Source: Ilumatobacteraceae bacterium
GTDB taxonomy: Bacteria > Actinomycetota > Acidimicrobiia > Acidimicrobiales > Ilumatobacteraceae
Direction: 5' to 3'
DNA length: 59,665 nucleotides
Assembly (NCBI GenBank): GCA_013213745.1
Contig: JABSQH010000015.1
Span: 1-59,665, forward strand
The notes beneath the pieces were generated by a model, which worked only from the letters and a program-made list of their open reading frames with translations, ran no database searches and was not told where the DNA came from. Made by a program: the position numbers and the translations under genes. Below, piece after piece: positions 34,098 to 45,838 of this stretch; positions within the stretch are counted from its first letter, which is position 1; each line of letters begins with the position of its first letter.

Positions 34098-34868
34098 TCA
34101 GCGGGCCAGTTTCTTGCGGTTCTTGAACTTCGACGTGAGGTAGTCGGAGTTCATCAACGCGATGTTGTCGATCGAGATCTCTTTCGGACACGCCGACTCG
34201 CACTCACCGTGGTTGGTGCACGAACCAAAGTGATCGTCCATCATCTCGACCATCGCCTCCGTGCGCTTCTCACGCTCGGACTGGCCCTGCGGGAGCAGGT
34301 TGAGGTGAGCCAACTTGGCCGACGTGAACAGACTTGCCGCGCCGTTGGGGCACGCGGCAACACACGCCCCGCAGCCGATACAGGCCGCAGCATCCATCGA
34401 CGCATCAGAGACCGGCTTCGGGATCGGGATCAAGTTGGCGTCGGGAGCACCACCGGTCGGTGACGTGATGAATCCGCCCGCCTCGACGATGCGGTCGAAG
34501 GCGGAACGGTCGACCATCAGGTCTTTGACGAGCGGGAACCCGTCGGCACGCCACGGCTCCAGGACGATCTCGTCGCCAGAGGAGAACACGCGCATGTGCA
34601 CCTGGCACGTCGCAGCCCCCTTGGTCGGCCCATGCGCCTGGCCGTCGATCATCAGCGAACACGTACCGCAGATGCCCTCGCGACAGTCGTGGTCGAACAC
34701 GATCGCCTCGCGGCCTTCTTCGACCAGTCGTTCGTTGACGATATCGAGCATCTCGAGCAGTGAGGCTTCCTCGGAGATTTCCGGAACCTGATGCGACTCG
34801 AAGCGACCCTGCCCGTCCGGGCCGTCCTGGCGCCAGACCTTGAGGGTGATATTGGTGAGGACGCTCAC
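34098..34868 (-). CDS. sdhB: Succinate dehydrogenase iron-sulfur subunit
   Basis: A 256-residue subunit. An N-terminal 2Fe-2S ferredoxin domain ([15 protein letters not shown]) and a C-terminal domain with [15 protein letters not shown] and [12 protein letters not shown] bind the 4Fe-4S and 3Fe-4S clusters. Electrons pass from SdhA through these to the membrane cytochrome. The GTG start overlaps the sdhA stop by four bases. Confidence 0.95.
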   Translation of the reverse strand: MSVLTNITLKVWRQDGPDGQGRFESHQVPEISEEASLLEMLDIVNERLVEEGREAIVFDHDCREGICGTCSLMIDGQAHGPTKGAATCQVHMRVFSSGDEIVLEPWRADGFPLVKDLMVDRSAFDRIVEAGGFITSPTGGAPDANLIPIPKPVSDASMDAAACIGCGACVAACPNGAASLFTSAKLAHLNLLPQGQSEREKRTEAMVEMMDDHFGSCTNHGECESACPKEISIDNIALMNSDYLTSKFKNRKKLAR

Positions 34869-36799
34869 TTGTAACTCCGTGTTTGAAACTCGACTTCTTC
34901 GTAGTTCAGGGGCTCACGGTGTTCGATCGGTGCTTCGGCGTCACCGGACCATTCCCAGGCGGTGACGTGCGCAAAGTCGTCGTCGTTGCGCAGCGCCTCG
35001 CCGTCGTCGGTTTGGTGCTCGGAGCGGAAATGGCCGCCGCAGCTCTCCTCGCGCACGAGCGCGTCCTTGCACATCAGCAGGCCGAGCTCGAAGAAGTCGT
35101 CGACGCGCCCGGCCTTCTCGAGCGTCTGGTTGATGCTCGTGTCGCCACCGGTGACTTTGAGGTCCTTCTTGAACTCGGCGTGCAACGCGGGGATCTCGCT
35201 GAGCGCCTTGTCGAGACCGGCTTCGTTGCGGTCCATGCCGCAGTAGTCCCAGATGATCCTGCCCAGCTCGCGATGGAAGTAGTCCGGACCGCGCGTCCCG
35301 CCGATCGACATGTACTGCTTGAACCGGTCGCGGTTCTCGGACTCGATCTTCAAGAACTCGTCGTGGGTCTCGTCGGGGATCGGCTTGTTGAGCCACTGGG
35401 CGAGGTAGTTGGAGATGGTGTACGGCAAGACGAAGTAGCCGTCGGAGAGGCCCTGCATCAGCGCAGACGCGCCGAGCCGGTTGGCGCCATGATCGGAGAA
35501 GTTCGCCTCGCCGGCGGCATACAGGCCAGGCACCGTGGTCATCAGCTCGTAGTCGACCCAGATACCGCCCATCGTGTAGTGGCTCGCCGGGTAGATGCGC
35601 ATCGGCTCGTTGTACGGGTTCTCGCCGGTGATCCGCTCGTACATGTCGAACAGGTTCCCGTAACGCTCACGGATCGTCTGCTCACCGAGGCGGTCGATGG
35701 CATCGGCGAAGTCGAGGTACACCCCGTTCTTCAGTGGACCGACACCTTGGCCGTTGTCGACCATCCGCTTGGCGGCGCGCGACGAGACGTCGCGTGGCGC
35801 CAAGTTGCCGAAGCTCGGGTAGATGCGCTCGAGGTAGTAGTCGCGATCGTCGTCGGGGATGTCGGCGGCCGACCTTGACTCGTCGGGGTTCGTCGGCACC
35901 CAGATGCGGCCGTCGTTGCGCAACGACTCCGACATCAAGGTGAGCTTCGATTGGAAGTCGTCTGCCTGGGGGATGCAGGTCGGGTGGATCTGCGTGTAAC
36001 ACGGGTTGGCGAACGCAGCGCCGCGGCGGTGGGCCCTCCAGGCCGCAGTGACGTTGCATGCCATGGCGTTGGTCGACAAGAAGAATGCGTTGCCATAGCC
36101 GCCAGTGGCCAACACCACGGCGTGGGCGGCATGTGAGGAGAACTCGCCGGTCATCAAGTCGCGGCACACGATCCCGGCGCAGCGCCCGTCAATGTTGACG
36201 ACGTCGACCATTTCCATGCGGTTCCACAACTTGACGTTGCCGAGCCCGATCTGGCGTGCCATCTGTTGGTACGCGCCGAGCAGCAGCTGCTGGCCGGTCT
36301 GGCCGCGGGCGTAGAACGTCCGGCTCACCTGGGCGCCACCGAAGCTGCGGTTGTCGAGGAGACCCCCGTACTCGCGGGCGAACGGCACACCCTGAGCGAC
36401 CATCTGGTCGATGATGTCGACCGACACCTCGGCCAAGCGGTGGACATTGGCTTCACGCGAGCGGAAGTCGCCGCCTTTGATCGTGTCGTAGAACAGGCGA
36501 TGAATGGAGTCGCCGTCGCCCTGGTAGTTCTTGGCGGCGTTGATGCCGCCCTGAGCAGCGATCGAGTGCGCTCGACGCGGCGAGTCGTGGAACGTGAACG
36601 CCTCGACCTGATAACCGAGTTCGCCGAGCGTGGCGGCCGCGGAGGCACCGGCGAGGCCGGTACCGACGATGATCACTTTGAACTTGCGCTTGTTCGCCGG
36701 GTTGACGAGCTTCTCGTTGGCGATGAAGTTCTGCCATTTGTCGGCAAGGGGCCCTTCAGGAATCTTGGAGTCCAGAGTGATCGGTGCGTTGGTGCTCAT
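34865..36799 (-). CDS. sdhA: Succinate dehydrogenase flavoprotein subunit
   Basis: A 644-residue FAD subunit of complex II. The FAD fold [19 protein letters not shown], the covalent-flavin His region [21 protein letters not shown], and active-site segments HPTCIP and [17 protein letters not shown] are present. The size (about 640) and pairing with a large single cytochrome indicate the type-B enzyme seen in actinobacteria and Bacteroidetes. The ATG at 36799 shares bases with the sdhC stop. Confidence 0.95.
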   Translation of the reverse strand: MSTNAPITLDSKIPEGPLADKWQNFIANEKLVNPANKRKFKVIIVGTGLAGASAAATLGELGYQVEAFTFHDSPRRAHSIAAQGGINAAKNYQGDGDSIHRLFYDTIKGGDFRSREANVHRLAEVSVDIIDQMVAQGVPFAREYGGLLDNRSFGGAQVSRTFYARGQTGQQLLLGAYQQMARQIGLGNVKLWNRMEMVDVVNIDGRCAGIVCRDLMTGEFSSHAAHAVVLATGGYGNAFFLSTNAMACNVTAAWRAHRRGAAFANPCYTQIHPTCIPQADDFQSKLTLMSESLRNDGRIWVPTNPDESRSAADIPDDDRDYYLERIYPSFGNLAPRDVSSRAAKRMVDNGQGVGPLKNGVYLDFADAIDRLGEQTIRERYGNLFDMYERITGENPYNEPMRIYPASHYTMGGIWVDYELMTTVPGLYAAGEANFSDHGANRLGASALMQGLSDGYFVLPYTISNYLAQWLNKPIPDETHDEFLKIESENRDRFKQYMSIGGTRGPDYFHRELGRIIWDYCGMDRNEAGLDKALSEIPALHAEFKKDLKVTGGDTSINQTLEKAGRVDDFFELGLLMCKDALVREESCGGHFRSEHQTDDGEALRNDDDFAHVTAWEWSGDAEAPIEHREPLNYEEVEFQTRSYK

Positions 36800-37608
36800 T
36801 CGGAGTGTCCTTCCAAGCAACAGGTGACTGCATCAGGATCGAATTCGATGACGCCCACGAGAACGGCTGCCGGGAACGAGACGTTGCCGACCACGATGAG
36901 TGTGGCGACGCCAGTGGCGAGTCCGCGTCGCCAGCGGTTGAACCGCGGGTTGTTCCAGCCCATCGACTGGAACAGCGACCACGTGCCGTGGAACAGGTGG
37001 ATGCCGAGGGCGATGTTGGCAACGATGTACAGCGCGGCCACCGGTATTCGATCCAGTGAGGCGACGACGTTGCGCTGTACCGCACCGCGCACGAAGTCCG
37101 GGTTGACCCACCCCCACGTGAAGTCGGCCAGGTGCCAGAGCAAGAACAGCAACACGACGATGCCCGTCCAGCGCATCGAGCGGCTGGCGAAGTTCGCCAC
37201 CTGATAGTCGCGCGCCGACTGGTACTTGACGGGGCGGGCCCGACGGTTGAGCACCGACAGTGTGTACGCAGCATGAAGGTGCCCGATGAGCGCCACGATC
37301 AACACGCTGCGCAGCAACCACAAGAACACGGTCCGCGGGAAGAAGGGCACGAGCAGATCGCGCAGCCACTCGCCGTAGTAATCGGCGTCGTAGATCAGCT
37401 CGCCGCCTTCGTTGACCACCCCGATGTACAGCTTGAGGTTGCCGATCATGTGCGTGAGCACGAAGCCGATGCCGATCAGACCGGTGATCGCCATCACGTA
37501 CTTCTTGCCGACAGCGGTGCCGTAGAGATCGAGAAGGAACGATTTCTTCTTCGCTGACGACTTGACCGCCGTGCCCGACACCGGGCCGCGGCTGAGAGTC
37601 TGTGCCAT
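36796..37608 (-). CDS. sdhC: Succinate dehydrogenase cytochrome b558 subunit
   Basis: A 270-residue membrane anchor with five predicted helices and conserved His residues in [26 protein letters not shown] and IHLFHGTWS that would ligate two haems. A single large subunit, instead of separate SdhC and SdhD, defines the type-B complex. The ATG at 37608 is chosen at MAQTLSRG. A 256-bp divergent region separates it from hppA and must hold both promoters; I cannot pick them out with confidence. Confidence 0.92.
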   Translation of the reverse strand: MAQTLSRGPVSGTAVKSSAKKKSFLLDLYGTAVGKKYVMAITGLIGIGFVLTHMIGNLKLYIGVVNEGGELIYDADYYGEWLRDLLVPFFPRTVFLWLLRSVLIVALIGHLHAAYTLSVLNRRARPVKYQSARDYQVANFASRSMRWTGIVVLLFLLWHLADFTWGWVNPDFVRGAVQRNVVASLDRIPVAALYIVANIALGIHLFHGTWSLFQSMGWNNPRFNRWRRGLATGVATLIVVGNVSFPAAVLVGVIEFDPDAVTCCLEGHSE

Positions 37609-37864
37609 GCCTCCACGGTACCGGCGACGACGCAAGGCGACCTAGTCCTTCGGCGCGCATGAGCCGTGCTCATTTCGCTGTGCAGCTTGCCTTCTATTCA
37701 GCGCTTGGTATGCCTGAGATCCGACCTCACCCCGCCGGAGAACGCCCCACACCGGTCGCGTGTCGATTGGGATCGAGTGGACCACACCGACCATGATGGA
37801 TCGGCCCCGCTGGAGGAAGCCCGCGGGGTCTCCGTTTCGATCTACGCCCAGGAGGCAACACCCC

Positions 37865-39958
<2,094 letters not shown>

Positions 39959-39978
39959 GCACGTCCTCGTCGCGTTCG

Positions 39979-40009
39979 GCCCCGGCACCACACGGGCTGG
40001 GGCCGGGGC
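39979..40009. terminator. Hairpin between convergent hppA and DUF3097 genes
   Basis: GCCCCGGC (39979-39986) and GCCGGGGC (40002-40009) pair around a 15-base loop, 21 bp after the hppA stop and 15 bp from the DUF3097 stop. It fits a bidirectional terminator. Confidence 0.6.
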
Positions 40010-40023
40010 TGAGACGTCCCGGC

Positions 40024-40833
40024 TCAGGCAACGCTCACGAAGTCGATCAACTGCTCCACTGCGCCGACCAGCTCGGGCTGGAGATCGGCGTACGAGGTGA
40101 CCGAGTTGCGGATGCGCGGCCAGAAGCCCTCGAACGGCATACCGAGCGCCGCACAGACCGCCTCTTTCCAGGGCACATCGCCACGAGCGACGTCGGGCCA
40201 TGCGGCGATGCCGACCACCGCTGGGCGAATCCCAGCCCACACGTCGACGAACGGGTGCCCGGTGACCAATACGTGCGGGTGGGTGATCGTCGCGGCGATG
40301 CGCGACTCCTTCGATCCTGGCACCAGGTGGTCGAGCAACACGCCAAGACGTCGATCGGGCCCCGGCCCGAACTCGCTGACGGCAGCTGCCAAATTGTCGG
40401 CACCGTGCAACGGTTCGACGACCATGCCGAGCTCACGCAGATCGTCGCCCCACACCAGTTCGAGGAGTTCGGCGTCGTGGCGTCCTTCGACCCAGATCCG
40501 ACTCGCCGCCGCGACGCGCGCCGGGCTGCCCGGGGCAGCCACGGAACCAGACGCCGTCACCGTGTGCGCCGATGGGCGGCGCGCCGGCGCGGGGCGGCGC
40601 AACGAGACGGGTCGTCCATCGACGAGGAAACCTCCCGGCTTCCAGCCGAAGTGCCGCTGGTGATCGGCGGCGTTCTGCAAGGTCACCGCCTCGGCAGACC
40701 ACCGTGCGATCCGACCCGAGAAACCACTCGCCCGATCGACGACCGCGAGGCCTGCAACGACCTCGACATCGGGATACTGCGGGCCGCGATCGGCCGCCGG
40801 ATCGTCGGCGAGGATGTCCGTCGGATACTGCAC
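40024..40833 (-). CDS. DUF3097 family protein
   Basis: A 269-residue actinobacterial protein recognised as DUF3097 by IWVEGRHDAELLELVWGDDLRELG, HGADNLAA and GVLLDHLVPGSKESRIA, with ITHPHVLVTGHPFVDVW later. The acidic motifs in the middle look TOPRIM-like (EGRHDAE ... LLDHL), suggesting nucleic-acid or nucleotide chemistry, but the function is not established. It is followed (convergent) by hppA and preceded by the damaged pstS-like gene. Confidence 0.82.
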   Translation of the reverse strand: MQYPTDILADDPAADRGPQYPDVEVVAGLAVVDRASGFSGRIARWSAEAVTLQNAADHQRHFGWKPGGFLVDGRPVSLRRPAPARRPSAHTVTASGSVAAPGSPARVAAASRIWVEGRHDAELLELVWGDDLRELGMVVEPLHGADNLAAAVSEFGPGPDRRLGVLLDHLVPGSKESRIAATITHPHVLVTGHPFVDVWAGIRPAVVGIAAWPDVARGDVPWKEAVCAALGMPFEGFWPRIRNSVTSYADLQPELVGAVEQLIDFVSVA

Positions 40834-40856
40834 CGGTCCAGTGTGGTCGACGCTGT

Positions 40857-40890
40857 GGGGCCGACGTGGGAACTCGTCCTCGTCGAGCGG
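40857..40890 (+). repeat. 34-bp inverted repeat, left copy
   Basis: This copy matches the reverse complement of 41570-41603 at 32 of 34 positions, including 26 identical bases at 40861-40886. The pair flanks the C-terminal part of the broken pstS-like gene. This copy lies in the gap between that gene and DUF3097. Confidence 0.85.
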
Positions 40891-40917
40891 TTAGGCGATT
40901 GCGTCGATCGCGCCTGA

Positions 40918-41882
40918 TCAGGCGATCGGCTCTGCCTCGCTCGACGGATCGGTCGTGCACATGCTCTCACTGATCGCGTGAATCCAATCGGTCGTCTCCG
41001 CGTCGAGCTGCACTGCATCCGCGGTCGCTGATGCGATCTGTTGCGCCTCGTCGGTGTGCACGAAATACAGGTAGGAACCCACGATGTTGGCGGTGGCGAC
41101 GTCCTCGTACTGCAGGCATACGACGGTGTAGCTGAGCATGACCAACGGATAGGCCGACGATGACGTGGGGACGCGGTCGAACTCGACCACCAGGTCCTGC
41201 CCGTCGGCCGACGAGACCGTCGTGGCGAGCGCGAACGCGCCGGTGACCGACGCAACGACCTGGGCGGTGCCACCGCTGTACACGACCCCTTCTCCGGCCG
41301 GCCCGTTCTCACTCCAGTTCGAGACCTCGCCGTACATCCACACCTCGGGCGCCGCGGCCGAGAGGTACTCGGTGAAGTTCTCGGTCGTGCCGCTGGTGTC
41401 GTAACGGTGGACCGGGACGATCCGCAGATCTGGCAGGTCGGCACCCGGATCGTCGTTGGCGATCGCCGGATCGTTCCAGTTGGTGATGTCGCCGGCGTAG
41501 ATCCCGGCGATCACGTCAGCGCTCAGGTCGAGCTGCTCCCTGTCCATCGACGGCAGGTTGTAGACGAGCCCGATCGACGAGGACGAGTTCCCACGTCGGA
41601 CCCGGCAAAGTCGACCTCGCCGGCGAGGAAGAGCGCGCGCCCGGCGCCGGAGCCAAGCACCACGTACTCGAGTTCCGCCCCCGTTCGGGCGCGAAAATCG
41701 TCCTGCCGTGCGGTGGTGATGGGCGACTGCGTCGAGGCGCCGGCACCATTGAGCGCCAGGTCGGTGTCGCTCGATGCGCACGCAGAGGCGATCAGACCGA
41801 CAGCGACGGCGGCCCCGGCAATTCGCGCCGACGCCAAGCGGGTGGCCTGGTGTGCGTCAGCGGCGCGGGCGGATGTGGGCAT
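40918..41882 (-). pseudogene. Second PstS-like phosphate-binding lipoprotein, disrupted
   Basis: The N-terminal frame (ATG 41882) encodes a lipobox signal (IASAC, Cys35), the phosphate-binding start LNGAGASTQSP and VVLGSGAGRALFLAGEVDFAGSD. At that point the frame meets a 34-bp repeat and is lost. The rest of the protein continues in a different frame from SSSSIGLVYNLPS through DLSADVIAGIYAGDITNWNDPAI, VHRYDTSGTTENFTEYL and on to the TGA at 40918-40920. About 20-25 residues normally found after FAGSD are missing as well, so this is a deletion/rearrangement rather than a one-base slip. A 14-bp palindrome (40911-40924) covers the stop codon. No other pst genes are adjacent. Confidence 0.8.
41570..41603 (-). 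repeat. 34-bp inverted repeat, right copy
   Basis: Reverse-complement partner of 40857-40890 (two mismatches). It sits exactly at the frame break of the pstS-like pseudogene, between the FAGSD and SSSSIGLVYN segments. Confidence 0.85.
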
Positions 41883-41976
41883 GAGACGCCTTGTCTCGTT
41901 CCTGTGTTCCGTCAGTGTCCAGCGATCGTGACGCCACCGACCTCTGCGGGGTCTGAGCGCCAACCAAACACTGCGC

Positions 41977-41996
41977 CGACGGGCGCTCCGGCCCGT
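41977..41996. promoter_or_regulatory. 7-bp hairpin upstream of the acyl-CoA dehydrogenase
   Basis: GACGGGC (41977-41983) and GCCCGTC (41990-41996) pair around six bases, 33 bp before the dehydrogenase start in a 146-bp divergent region. It may be an operator or a leader hairpin; its role is unknown. Confidence 0.3.
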
Positions 41997-42028
41997 CTCA
42001 ACCGACACGTGCCTGACACACTGCGGGT

Positions 42029-43357
42029 ATGAGCACGACCGAAGCGCCACCCACCGCATCTGGCACGGACGACGCCGACCCCGTCGCCGCGGTGACGGCC
42101 TGGCTGGAAGAACAGTGGGACCCCGACCTGACGGTGGCGGAGTGGTGGGAACGCCTCGGCACGGCCGGATGGTCGGCGCCCAACCTGCCAGTCGATCGGT
42201 TCGGGCGCGGTTTGTCGCGCAGCGACGCAACTGCGGTACATCGAGCGATCTCCGACTTCGGCGCACTCGGCCCGCCGAGCGGGCTCGGGTTGCTGCTCGC
42301 GGCGCCGACGATCGCCAGCCACGGCACGCAAGAACAGGTCGACACGTTCGTTCGTGACATCGTCACCGGGCAGCAGGCATGGTGCCAGCTCTTCAGCGAA
42401 CCCGGCGCCGGCTCGGACCTCGCAGGACTGTCGTGTCGGGCAGAACGCGATGGCGAGGAGTGGATCGTCAACGGACAGAAGGTATGGACGTCGGGGGGAC
42501 ACATGGCCGACGTCGGCATGCTCATCGCCCGCACCAACCCCAGCGCGCCGAAACACCGCGGCATCTCGTGGATGGCCATCGACATGGACCAGCCGGGCGT
42601 CGAGATCCGGCCACTCCGCGAGCTCACCGGCCACGCCCTGTTCAACGAGGTCTTCCTCACCGACGCTCGAGTGCGTGCCGACGCCCTGATCGGCGACGAG
42701 AACGATGGTTGGCGCGTGGCCAACACCACCCTGCAGAACGAACGTGCCGGGCTTGGTGCAGGCGGTGGCGGTACGGCCACCAGCGCCCTGCCCGGCTCGA
42801 TCGCCGGCCAACTCGATCGTCGGGTCGGCGACCTGGTCGGGGGCGCGGCTCCACGCCGTCGACAGACCGGAGCGGCGCGTCGGTCACAGTCGAAGATGTA
42901 TGCCGGACTCGCCCGCAGCCGTAATCTCGGCGACGACGCGTCGATTCGTCAAGACCTGATGCGCTTGCACACCCTCGAGACGATCGGCGCATGGAACGGC
43001 GCACGTGTCAAAGCCGCTCGCGCTGCAGGTGAAGACATTGCCGGCATGGCCAACATCTCGAAGCTGATGATGAGTGACGTCGTGCGCCTGTCGCGCGACC
43101 TCGGTCTGCGCATTGTCGGAGCGGCCGGAACACTGCATGCCTACACCGACGAGCAACGAGCCGCTCTCGACGAAGCGACGGGCGATCCGATGCTGGCGGT
43201 GGTCACCGGGACTGCGCTCTACGCGCAGGCACCACCGATCTACGGCGGCACCGATCAGATCCAGAAGAACATCATCGGTGAACGCGCCCTCGGACTCCCG
43301 AAAGAGCCCGGCGACACGCGCGACATCCCGTTCAGCGACCTACCGAAGAACGGCTGA
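42029..43357 (+). CDS. Acyl-CoA dehydrogenase (FadE-like)
   Basis: A 442-residue flavoprotein: QLFSEPGAGSDLAGL and WIVNGQKVWTSGGHMADVGMLIART bind FAD and substrate, MAIDMDQPGVEIRPL follows, and the C-terminus has IYGGTDQIQKNIIGERALG. This is the type abundant in actinobacteria for fatty-acid, sterol or branched substrates; the exact chain cannot be told. No electron-transfer or enoyl-hydratase genes adjoin it. The damaged marC gene starts 14 bp downstream. Confidence 0.88.
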   Translation: MSTTEAPPTASGTDDADPVAAVTAWLEEQWDPDLTVAEWWERLGTAGWSAPNLPVDRFGRGLSRSDATAVHRAISDFGALGPPSGLGLLLAAPTIASHGTQEQVDTFVRDIVTGQQAWCQLFSEPGAGSDLAGLSCRAERDGEEWIVNGQKVWTSGGHMADVGMLIARTNPSAPKHRGISWMAIDMDQPGVEIRPLRELTGHALFNEVFLTDARVRADALIGDENDGWRVANTTLQNERAGLGAGGGGTATSALPGSIAGQLDRRVGDLVGGAAPRRRQTGAARRSQSKMYAGLARSRNLGDDASIRQDLMRLHTLETIGAWNGARVKAARAAGEDIAGMANISKLMMSDVVRLSRDLGLRIVGAAGTLHAYTDEQRAALDEATGDPMLAVVTGTALYAQAPPIYGGTDQIQKNIIGERALGLPKEPGDTRDIPFSDLPKNG

Positions 43358-43371
43358 GAGCTCGGACCTGC

Positions 43372-44134
43372 GTGGGATCCCTGGATGCCGACTTCGTCAT
43401 CGGAGTTGCTCTCGGTCTGTTCGTCATCACGTCGCCGGTCGATCCGGTCAAGCTGCTCTTGTTCAACGACATCGTTGCCCGTCAGCAACGCAACCGGGCC
43501 GCCGCTGCCTTTCAGCGCACGGTCTACGTCACGATCATCCTGGCGATCGCCACGCTCATCGGCAAGGAGTTGCTCGAGGCACTCGGCATCGACCTGAACG
43601 TGTTCGGCGCAGTCGGCGGGCCGGTCATCGCCTTGATGGGGTTCGAGATGCTCTCCGGCGGGACGCCGAGTCGCGCCGCGGGCGAAGACGAACGTGAAGA
43701 GGGCCCAGCAGAGGGCGACGGGCTCCCTATCCCACTAGCGATACCGCTGATCGCCGGACCCGGTTCGAATCACGACGACCATCACGTTCGCTTCCCAGAA
43801 CACGTCCACCGACGGACTCATCGCGATGGGCATTGCGATCGCCATCGTGGCCGTGGCCACATTCCTGTTCTACAACGACTTCGGCAACCTCCTGGCGAAG
43901 ATGAAGCCGGCGACCATCGCCATCCTCGCTCGACTCGGTGGCCTCATCTTGGCCACCCTCGGTTTTCAGATGGTGCTCAACGGTCTGAAGAACTTCTTCG
44001 CATCACCCACGAGAGGCACGAACCATGCAGGACTTCACCAACAAGATCGCGGTCGTCACCGGCGGCGGGACGGGAATGGGCCGCGCCCTAGTCACCCAGC
44101 TCGCCGCCGCAGGCTGCCATGTCGCCACGTGTGA
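43372..44134 (+). pseudogene. MarC-family membrane protein with a one-base insertion
   Basis: The first frame (GTG 43372) encodes MarC-like helices: GVALGLFVITSPVDPVKLLLF, VTIILAIATLIGKELLE, FGAVGGPVIALMGFEML and IPLAIPLIAGPGS. At 43768-43769 an extra A (TCGAATCAC instead of TCGATCAC) shifts the frame. The expected continuation (SITTTITFASQNTSTDG, then GIAIAIVAVATFLFYNDF and LARLGGLILATLGFQMVLNGLKNF) is intact in the next frame. The restored frame has no stop before 44134, so it would overlap the SDR by 110 bp; the natural stop may also be lost. A sequencing error at 43768 is possible. Confidence 0.8.
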
Positions 44135-44894
44135 CCTCGCCGAAGACAACCTCGCACTCACCCGCGCGGCAGCCGCCGAAGCCGGACCAGACGTGCGAGT
44201 CACCGCCCACCGCGCCGACGTCGCCGACGAAGAAGCGCTGGTGCGCTTCCGCGACGAGGTGCTCGAACAGCACGACACCGACCACATCCACCTGCTGTTC
44301 AACAATGCGGGGATCGGCGGCGGTGGCAGCATGTTCACCGCCACACGTGAGTCGTGGGAGCGCACGTTCAACGTCTGTTGGGGCGGCGTGTACCTCGGGG
44401 CCAGAGTCTTCCTCCCGCTGCTGGCAGCCGCCGACGAGGGTCACATCGTGAACACGTCGAGCGTGAACGGATTCTGGGCGAGCCTCGGCCCCGACCGTCC
44501 GCACACCGCGTACTCAGCGGCCAAGTTCGCGGTCAAAGGATTCACCGAAGCCCTCATCACCGATCTGCGGATCAATGCGCCCCACGTGAAGGCCTCGGTC
44601 GTCATGCCTGGGCACATCGGTACGTCGATCGTGGAGAACTCGATGCGCTTCGGCGGGATGAACCTCGCCGACATGACCGACGAGGATCGCCGCCTCGCCG
44701 AGGAGATGGCCGCCGTGTTCGAGGCGAGCGCGCCGGTGACCGCCGACCAGGCCGCCGAGGTGATCTTGCAGGGCGTGCGGGACGAACGGTGGCGCATCCT
44801 GATCGGCGACGATGCGCACGCGCTCGACGAGGCGGTGCGCGCAAACCCGGAAGGCGCCTACGACGGTCTCAGCCTGGGAGAGCTCACCAACTGA
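44025..44894 (+). CDS. Short-chain dehydrogenase/reductase
   Basis: A 289-residue classical SDR with cofactor motif TGGGTGMG (residues 12-19), NNAG, catalytic Ser (VNTSSVNG), and the YSAAK Tyr/Lys pair. Asp after the second strand (TCDLAED) points to NAD preference. The substrate is unknown. A GAGAGG ribosome site lies eight bases upstream of ATG 44025. The dehydrogenase, MarC and SDR genes run together and may be one transcript. Confidence 0.88.
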   Translation: MQDFTNKIAVVTGGGTGMGRALVTQLAAAGCHVATCDLAEDNLALTRAAAAEAGPDVRVTAHRADVADEEALVRFRDEVLEQHDTDHIHLLFNNAGIGGGGSMFTATRESWERTFNVCWGGVYLGARVFLPLLAAADEGHIVNTSSVNGFWASLGPDRPHTAYSAAKFAVKGFTEALITDLRINAPHVKASVVMPGHIGTSIVENSMRFGGMNLADMTDEDRRLAEEMAAVFEASAPVTADQAAEVILQGVRDERWRILIGDDAHALDEAVRANPEGAYDGLSLGELTN

Positions 44895-44919
44895 CCGACT
44901 CGGAGATACTGCCACCGTC

Positions 44920-45090
44920 GTGGCTGAGCCTGCGCCCGACGAAGGGCTCGGCGATGCACTCGCCGCAGGTTGGCACGCGTGTGCCGTTGCGTTCTTCACC
45001 GTTGCCTTCGTGCTCGCAGTCCTGGCGCCGTTCCTGGCGGTTGGCGCGGTGCTTGCCGTGCTCGGTTGGGTGATCTACACGGCACGATGA
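44920..45090 (+). CDS. Small membrane protein
   Basis: A 56-residue product starting at GTG 44920: a short acidic N-terminus (AEPAPDEGLGDALAAGW) then one long or two short hydrophobic segments (AVAFFTVAFVLAVLAPFLAVGAV-type) to the end. It lies 25 bp after the SDR stop. The family is unknown. The hydrophobic pattern and codon use support a real gene, but no clear ribosome site is seen. Confidence 0.5.
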   Translation: MAEPAPDEGLGDALAAGWHACAVAFFTVAFVLAVLAPFLAVGAVLAVLGWVIYTAR

Positions 45091-45153
45091 CGGCGGCGGG
45101 CGCTGCCAGCACAACCCGTCGCCGACGACGAGCCGGTGCCATCGCGCTGAGAC

Positions 45154-45822
45154 TCAGGACGACCCTCGGCGGGCCCAACCTTCGGCGGTCAACACCGAGT
45201 CGAGAACGCTGCCATCGGGGAACCCGAACGGCGCACGCACACCGTTGTGAGCGCGCGCCACCGGCAGGTCGAGCGGCGGGAGATCGATACCGGGCGGGGA
45301 CCATCGGTGCCATCGCCGCGCCGGGATTTCGGTCACCGTGATCGTCGGCTCACCGAGCACTTCGAGATCGCCGTGCACGACTCCCTCTTGGACATACCCG
45401 GCGACGCCACCTGACACATCGAGTTCCACTGCGGCACCGGTGGCATACCACTCGACGTCGAACGCGATCGGTGTCGGCATACCGTACCCGTCGCCGAGCG
45501 CAGCCTCGACGTCATCCAGTCTCGACGCGTACGTCTCGTTGCCGATCGACCACTGCTCCATCGGCGATTCACAGAGGTGCTCGGCCCACAGCTGTTCGCC
45601 TTTCACGATAAACGGATCGCGGCGCGCAGGCACCTCGAAGTCGGTCACATGGAGCAACGGTCGCTCGAGGCGCGCCAGAGCGGACCAGTACCACACGGTG
45701 GGACCGCTCAACCGATGTACCGACCACACGCCGAGATCGCCGCCAGACTCCCATGCGGCGAACGCCCATTCTTCGATCGCGGCCTCCGAATGGGCGCGCT
45801 CGTCGTGAGGGGCGGGCATCAT
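45154..45822 (-). CDS. Conserved actinobacterial protein of unknown function
   Basis: A 222-residue soluble protein with EEWAFAAWESGGDLGVWS, VWYWSALARLERPLLHVTDFEVP, PFIVKGEQLWAEHLCESPMEQWSIGNETYA and IAFDVEWYATG. The Trp-rich pattern recurs in actinobacterial proteins of unknown role that I recall, but no enzyme motif is evident. It starts only 16 bp from the divergent SCP2 gene, so promoters must lie within or across the coding regions. Confidence 0.7.
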   Translation of the reverse strand: MMPAPHDERAHSEAAIEEWAFAAWESGGDLGVWSVHRLSGPTVWYWSALARLERPLLHVTDFEVPARRDPFIVKGEQLWAEHLCESPMEQWSIGNETYASRLDDVEAALGDGYGMPTPIAFDVEWYATGAAVELDVSGGVAGYVQEGVVHGDLEVLGEPTITVTEIPARRWHRWSPPGIDLPPLDLPVARAHNGVRAPFGFPDGSVLDSVLTAEGWARRGSS

Positions 45823-45838
45823 CGGGCAGACTACGGCG

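Noticed and set aside
37609-37864. A possible riboswitch or small gene between sdhC and hppA
   Set aside because: No conserved structure or convincing open frame could be recognised; the hppA ribosome site is the only clear element.
40857-41603. A functional invertible DNA switch
   Set aside because: No recombinase gene is in the window, and flipping the segment would not obviously restore a PstS frame. It is kept only as a hypothesis in the findings.
43760-43780. Programmed frameshifting in marC
   Set aside because: No slippery heptamer or downstream structure is apparent; a simple one-base insertion explains it.
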